From Ruminococcus flavefaciens (GTDB lineage Bacteria; Bacillota; Clostridia; Oscillospirales; Ruminococcaceae), in NCBI GenBank assembly GCA_002309635.1, contig DBXO01000017.1:1303-35569 (forward strand): a DNA stretch of 34,267 nt. Reading direction: 5' to 3'. How positions within the stretch are numbered: the stretch's first letter is position 1; each line of letters starts with the position of its first letter. The translations under genes were made by a program, and so were the position numbers. The notes beneath the pieces are model-generated. The model searched no databases and was not told where the DNA came from. It saw nothing but the letters and a program-made list of their open reading frames with translations. Shown here piece by piece: positions 33,228 to 34,267 of the stretch.

Positions 33228-33504
33228 ATCCGTAAAACCGACCCTTTTTGCGGTGTGTCATAGCTTCGTACTTCCGTTTTGTGGCGAGACCGCCGCGGAT
33301 ATGGCGTTCCTGCTTGTTTATTTCAAGTATCTCCTTCACCCTTGCATAGAGCTCAGGATCGTCGATCCTCAGTCTGTCGCTGACGTCCTTGTGCACCGTA
33401 CTTTTGGAAATGCCGAAATATTTAGCGGCAGCTCTTACCGTTGACTTGTTTTCGGCTATGTACTTCCCGAGCATTACCGCCCGCCCCTCAGGCTGATTTT
33501 TCAA
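33226..33504 (-). CDS. spoIIID: Stage III sporulation protein D (SpoIIID), TTG start
   Basis: SpoIIID is the mother-cell DNA-binding regulator that acts with sigma-E. The sequence shows VMLGKYIAENKSTVRAAAK, then the helix-turn-helix YFGISKSTVHKDVSDRL, VKEILEINKQERHIRGG and ATKRKYE, which follow the SpoIIID family closely. The best start is TTG 33504: AGAGG lies eight bases upstream, and it gives 15 residues up to LGKY, the same as in B. subtilis SpoIIID. A GTG at 33513 or ATG at 33510 would lie in or next to the Shine-Dalgarno. The product is 92 residues. A sigma-E-like promoter is seen at 33534-33562. Confidence 0.94.
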   Translation of the reverse strand: MKNQPEGRAVMLGKYIAENKSTVRAAAKYFGISKSTVHKDVSDRLRIDDPELYARVKEILEINKQERHIRGGLATKRKYEAMTHRKKGRFYG

Positions 33505-33533
33505 ACTCATCACCTCTTTTCATGGCATTTACT

Positions 33534-33562
33534 AATGTATATGTCACAAAAAAGAAATAGAT
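33534..33562 (-). promoter_or_regulatory. Possible sigma-E promoter of spoIIID
   Basis: On the minus strand ATCTATT (33556-33562), 14 bp, TATACATT (33534-33541). The -10 matches the sigma-E CATACA(A/T)T pattern in all but the first base, and the -35 keeps the terminal TATT. It is about 30 bp upstream of the TTG start. Confidence 0.45.
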
Positions 33563-33606
33563 GTTACGACTAATCATAATTTTGCTCCGCAAAATCATGA
33601 TTTACC

Positions 33607-33635
33607 GAATAATCCGCTCCAGATCACACATACTA
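33607..33635 (+). promoter_or_regulatory. Sigma-G/F-type promoter of spoVAC
   Basis: GAATA (33607-33611), 17 bp, CATACTA (33629-33635) matches the sigma-G consensus (GAATA / CATAxTA). The predicted start near 33642 leaves a very short leader containing the AAGGAG. Confidence 0.7.
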
Positions 33636-33654
33636 CCGCAAAGGAGCTGATAAT

Positions 33655-34095
33655 ATGAAAATAACACCCGAGCTGTACAGTGATATGACCCGGCAGGCTT
33701 CGCCGAAGTCCAACTGTAAGGTCAACGTCACCGCCGCTTTTTTGATTGGAGGAACCATATGCGCAATAGGACAGGTGATACTGTCGCTGCTCGAAGCAGG
33801 CGGACTTGACAGAACGGAAGCGGGAACGTGGACGTCCATAATCCTTGTGGGACTGAGCGCAGTATCCACAGGCTTCGGCTGGTATCAGAGACTCGCCAAG
33901 CGTGCGGGCGCAGGAACTCTCGTACCCATAACAGGCTTTTCAAACGCCATAAGCTCATGCGCCATAGAAGCCCGTTCCGAGGGTCCCATACTGGGAACAG
34001 GCACAAAGATATTCACCATAGCGGGTCCCGTCCTGCTGTACGGCTGCACAGCTGCAAGCATATACGGCGCGATATACTATTTTATCCCCCATTAA
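33655..34095 (+). CDS. spoVAC: Stage V sporulation protein AC (SpoVAC)
   Basis: SpoVAC is an inner-membrane protein of the forespore, part of the SpoVA channel that moves dipicolinic acid; it can act as a mechanosensitive channel. The 146 residues show the family blocks AAFLIGGTICAIGQVI, TGFGWYQRLAKRAGAGTLVPITGF, SNAISSCAIEARSEGPILG and TGTKIFTIAGPVLLYG, with four hydrophobic segments. The ATG has AAAGGAG nine bases upstream. spoVAD and spoVAE usually follow; here a terminator comes directly after, so this copy appears to be transcribed alone. Confidence 0.95.
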   Translation: MKITPELYSDMTRQASPKSNCKVNVTAAFLIGGTICAIGQVILSLLEAGGLDRTEAGTWTSIILVGLSAVSTGFGWYQRLAKRAGAGTLVPITGFSNAISSCAIEARSEGPILGTGTKIFTIAGPVLLYGCTAASIYGAIYYFIPH

Positions 34096-34103
34096 ACAAG
34101 TAA

Positions 34104-34126
34104 GGGCGGATACTATCCGCCCTTTT
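34104..34126 (+). terminator. Terminator after spoVAC
   Basis: GGGCGGAT (34104-34111), ACT loop, ATCCGCCC (34115-34122), then TTTT. Flanking A/T pairs extend the stem. Confidence 0.75.
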
Positions 34127-34223
34127 CCGATATTGAGTTAAAGTGCCGTAATCGATGTACATGAAGCGATTCTGATAACAGTAAGCAAACGTCATCACTG
34201 TTTCGGCCGAGCCTGCTCAGCTC

Positions 34224-34251
34224 AAAAAAAAGGCAGGGCACAAAGCCCTGC
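34224..34251 (-). terminator. Terminator of a minus-strand gene beyond the right edge
   Basis: GCAGGGC (34233-34239) pairs with GCCCTGC (34245-34251). On the minus strand the stem is followed by T8 (complement of 34224-34231). It implies a transcript entering from the right. The stretch 34127-34223 shows no gene. Confidence 0.7.
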
Positions 34252-34267
34252 TTGTCTTAGATAAACA

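Noticed and set aside
33214..33444. Plus-strand open frame opposite spoIIID
   Set aside because: It begins in the terminator and is antisense to a clear SpoIIID with its helix-turn-helix.
34127..34223. Possible small gene or RNA between spoVAC and the right-hand terminator
   Set aside because: No ribosome site with a usable frame, and no stable fold apart from the flanking terminators.

Overview
The window looks like a chromosomal segment of a cellulose-degrading, cellulosome-forming Ruminococcus (Oscillospiraceae), near R. champanellensis or R. flavefaciens. The evidence is a GH48 cellulase with a C-terminal dockerin, two secreted transglutaminase-fold proteins with dockerins, and an otherwise Clostridia-type gene order. 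The genus assignment is inference. Three sporulation-specific genes (spoVM, spoIIID, spoVAC) are present. No tRNA, rRNA, insertion sequence, prophage or CRISPR array was seen.

Layout. Positions 1-3521 (minus strand) are a miaB, lipoprotein, RicA/YlbF-like, membrane protein, mutS operon behind a good sigma-A promoter. Positions 3742-6106 (plus) hold a lipoprotein metallo-beta-lactamase-fold hydrolase and a Cache-GGDEF protein with an altered signature motif. Positions 6406-11312 (plus) hold purA, two adjacent dockerin/transglutaminase-fold genes (the first with Glu at the catalytic Cys position) and a four-helix membrane protein with a repeated PTGVSAPVLDD-type motif.

Positions 11359-25069 are one long minus-strand housekeeping cluster. 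Read 5' to 3' it is yicC/yloC, remA, gmk, rpoZ, priA, def, fmt, Zn-peptidase, rsmB, rlmN, prpC, prkC, rsgA, thiN, spoVM. This matches the Bacillus subtilis yloC-spoVM order except that coaBC and rpe are absent and a YugP-type peptidase is inserted. Most genes overlap or nearly touch, and a TTGCAT/TATAAT promoter stands upstream of yicC. The terminal spoVM is only 27 codons and uses a TTG start.

Positions 25258-27894 (minus) encode the GH48 exocellulase with a (TQPA)9 linker and dockerin. It has a consensus promoter and a leader containing three inverted repeats. Positions 28476-33194 (plus) are a four-gene Gld-type ABC transporter operon (ATPase, permease, GldG-like auxiliary protein, DUF4340 protein). 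Its upstream region carries hexamers repeated every 11 bp, resembling PhoP/PhoB-type response-regulator sites. The right end has spoIIID (minus) and spoVAC (plus), the latter behind a good sigma-G-type promoter.

Together the window combines translation and RNA modification, Ser/Thr kinase-phosphatase signalling, extracellular plant-fibre degradation and late sporulation functions. The most unusual items are the Cys-less transglutaminase paralogue, the 11-bp periodic hexamer arrays, the structured GH48 leader, the motif-repeat membrane protein and the sporulation genes in a cellulosome-type genome.
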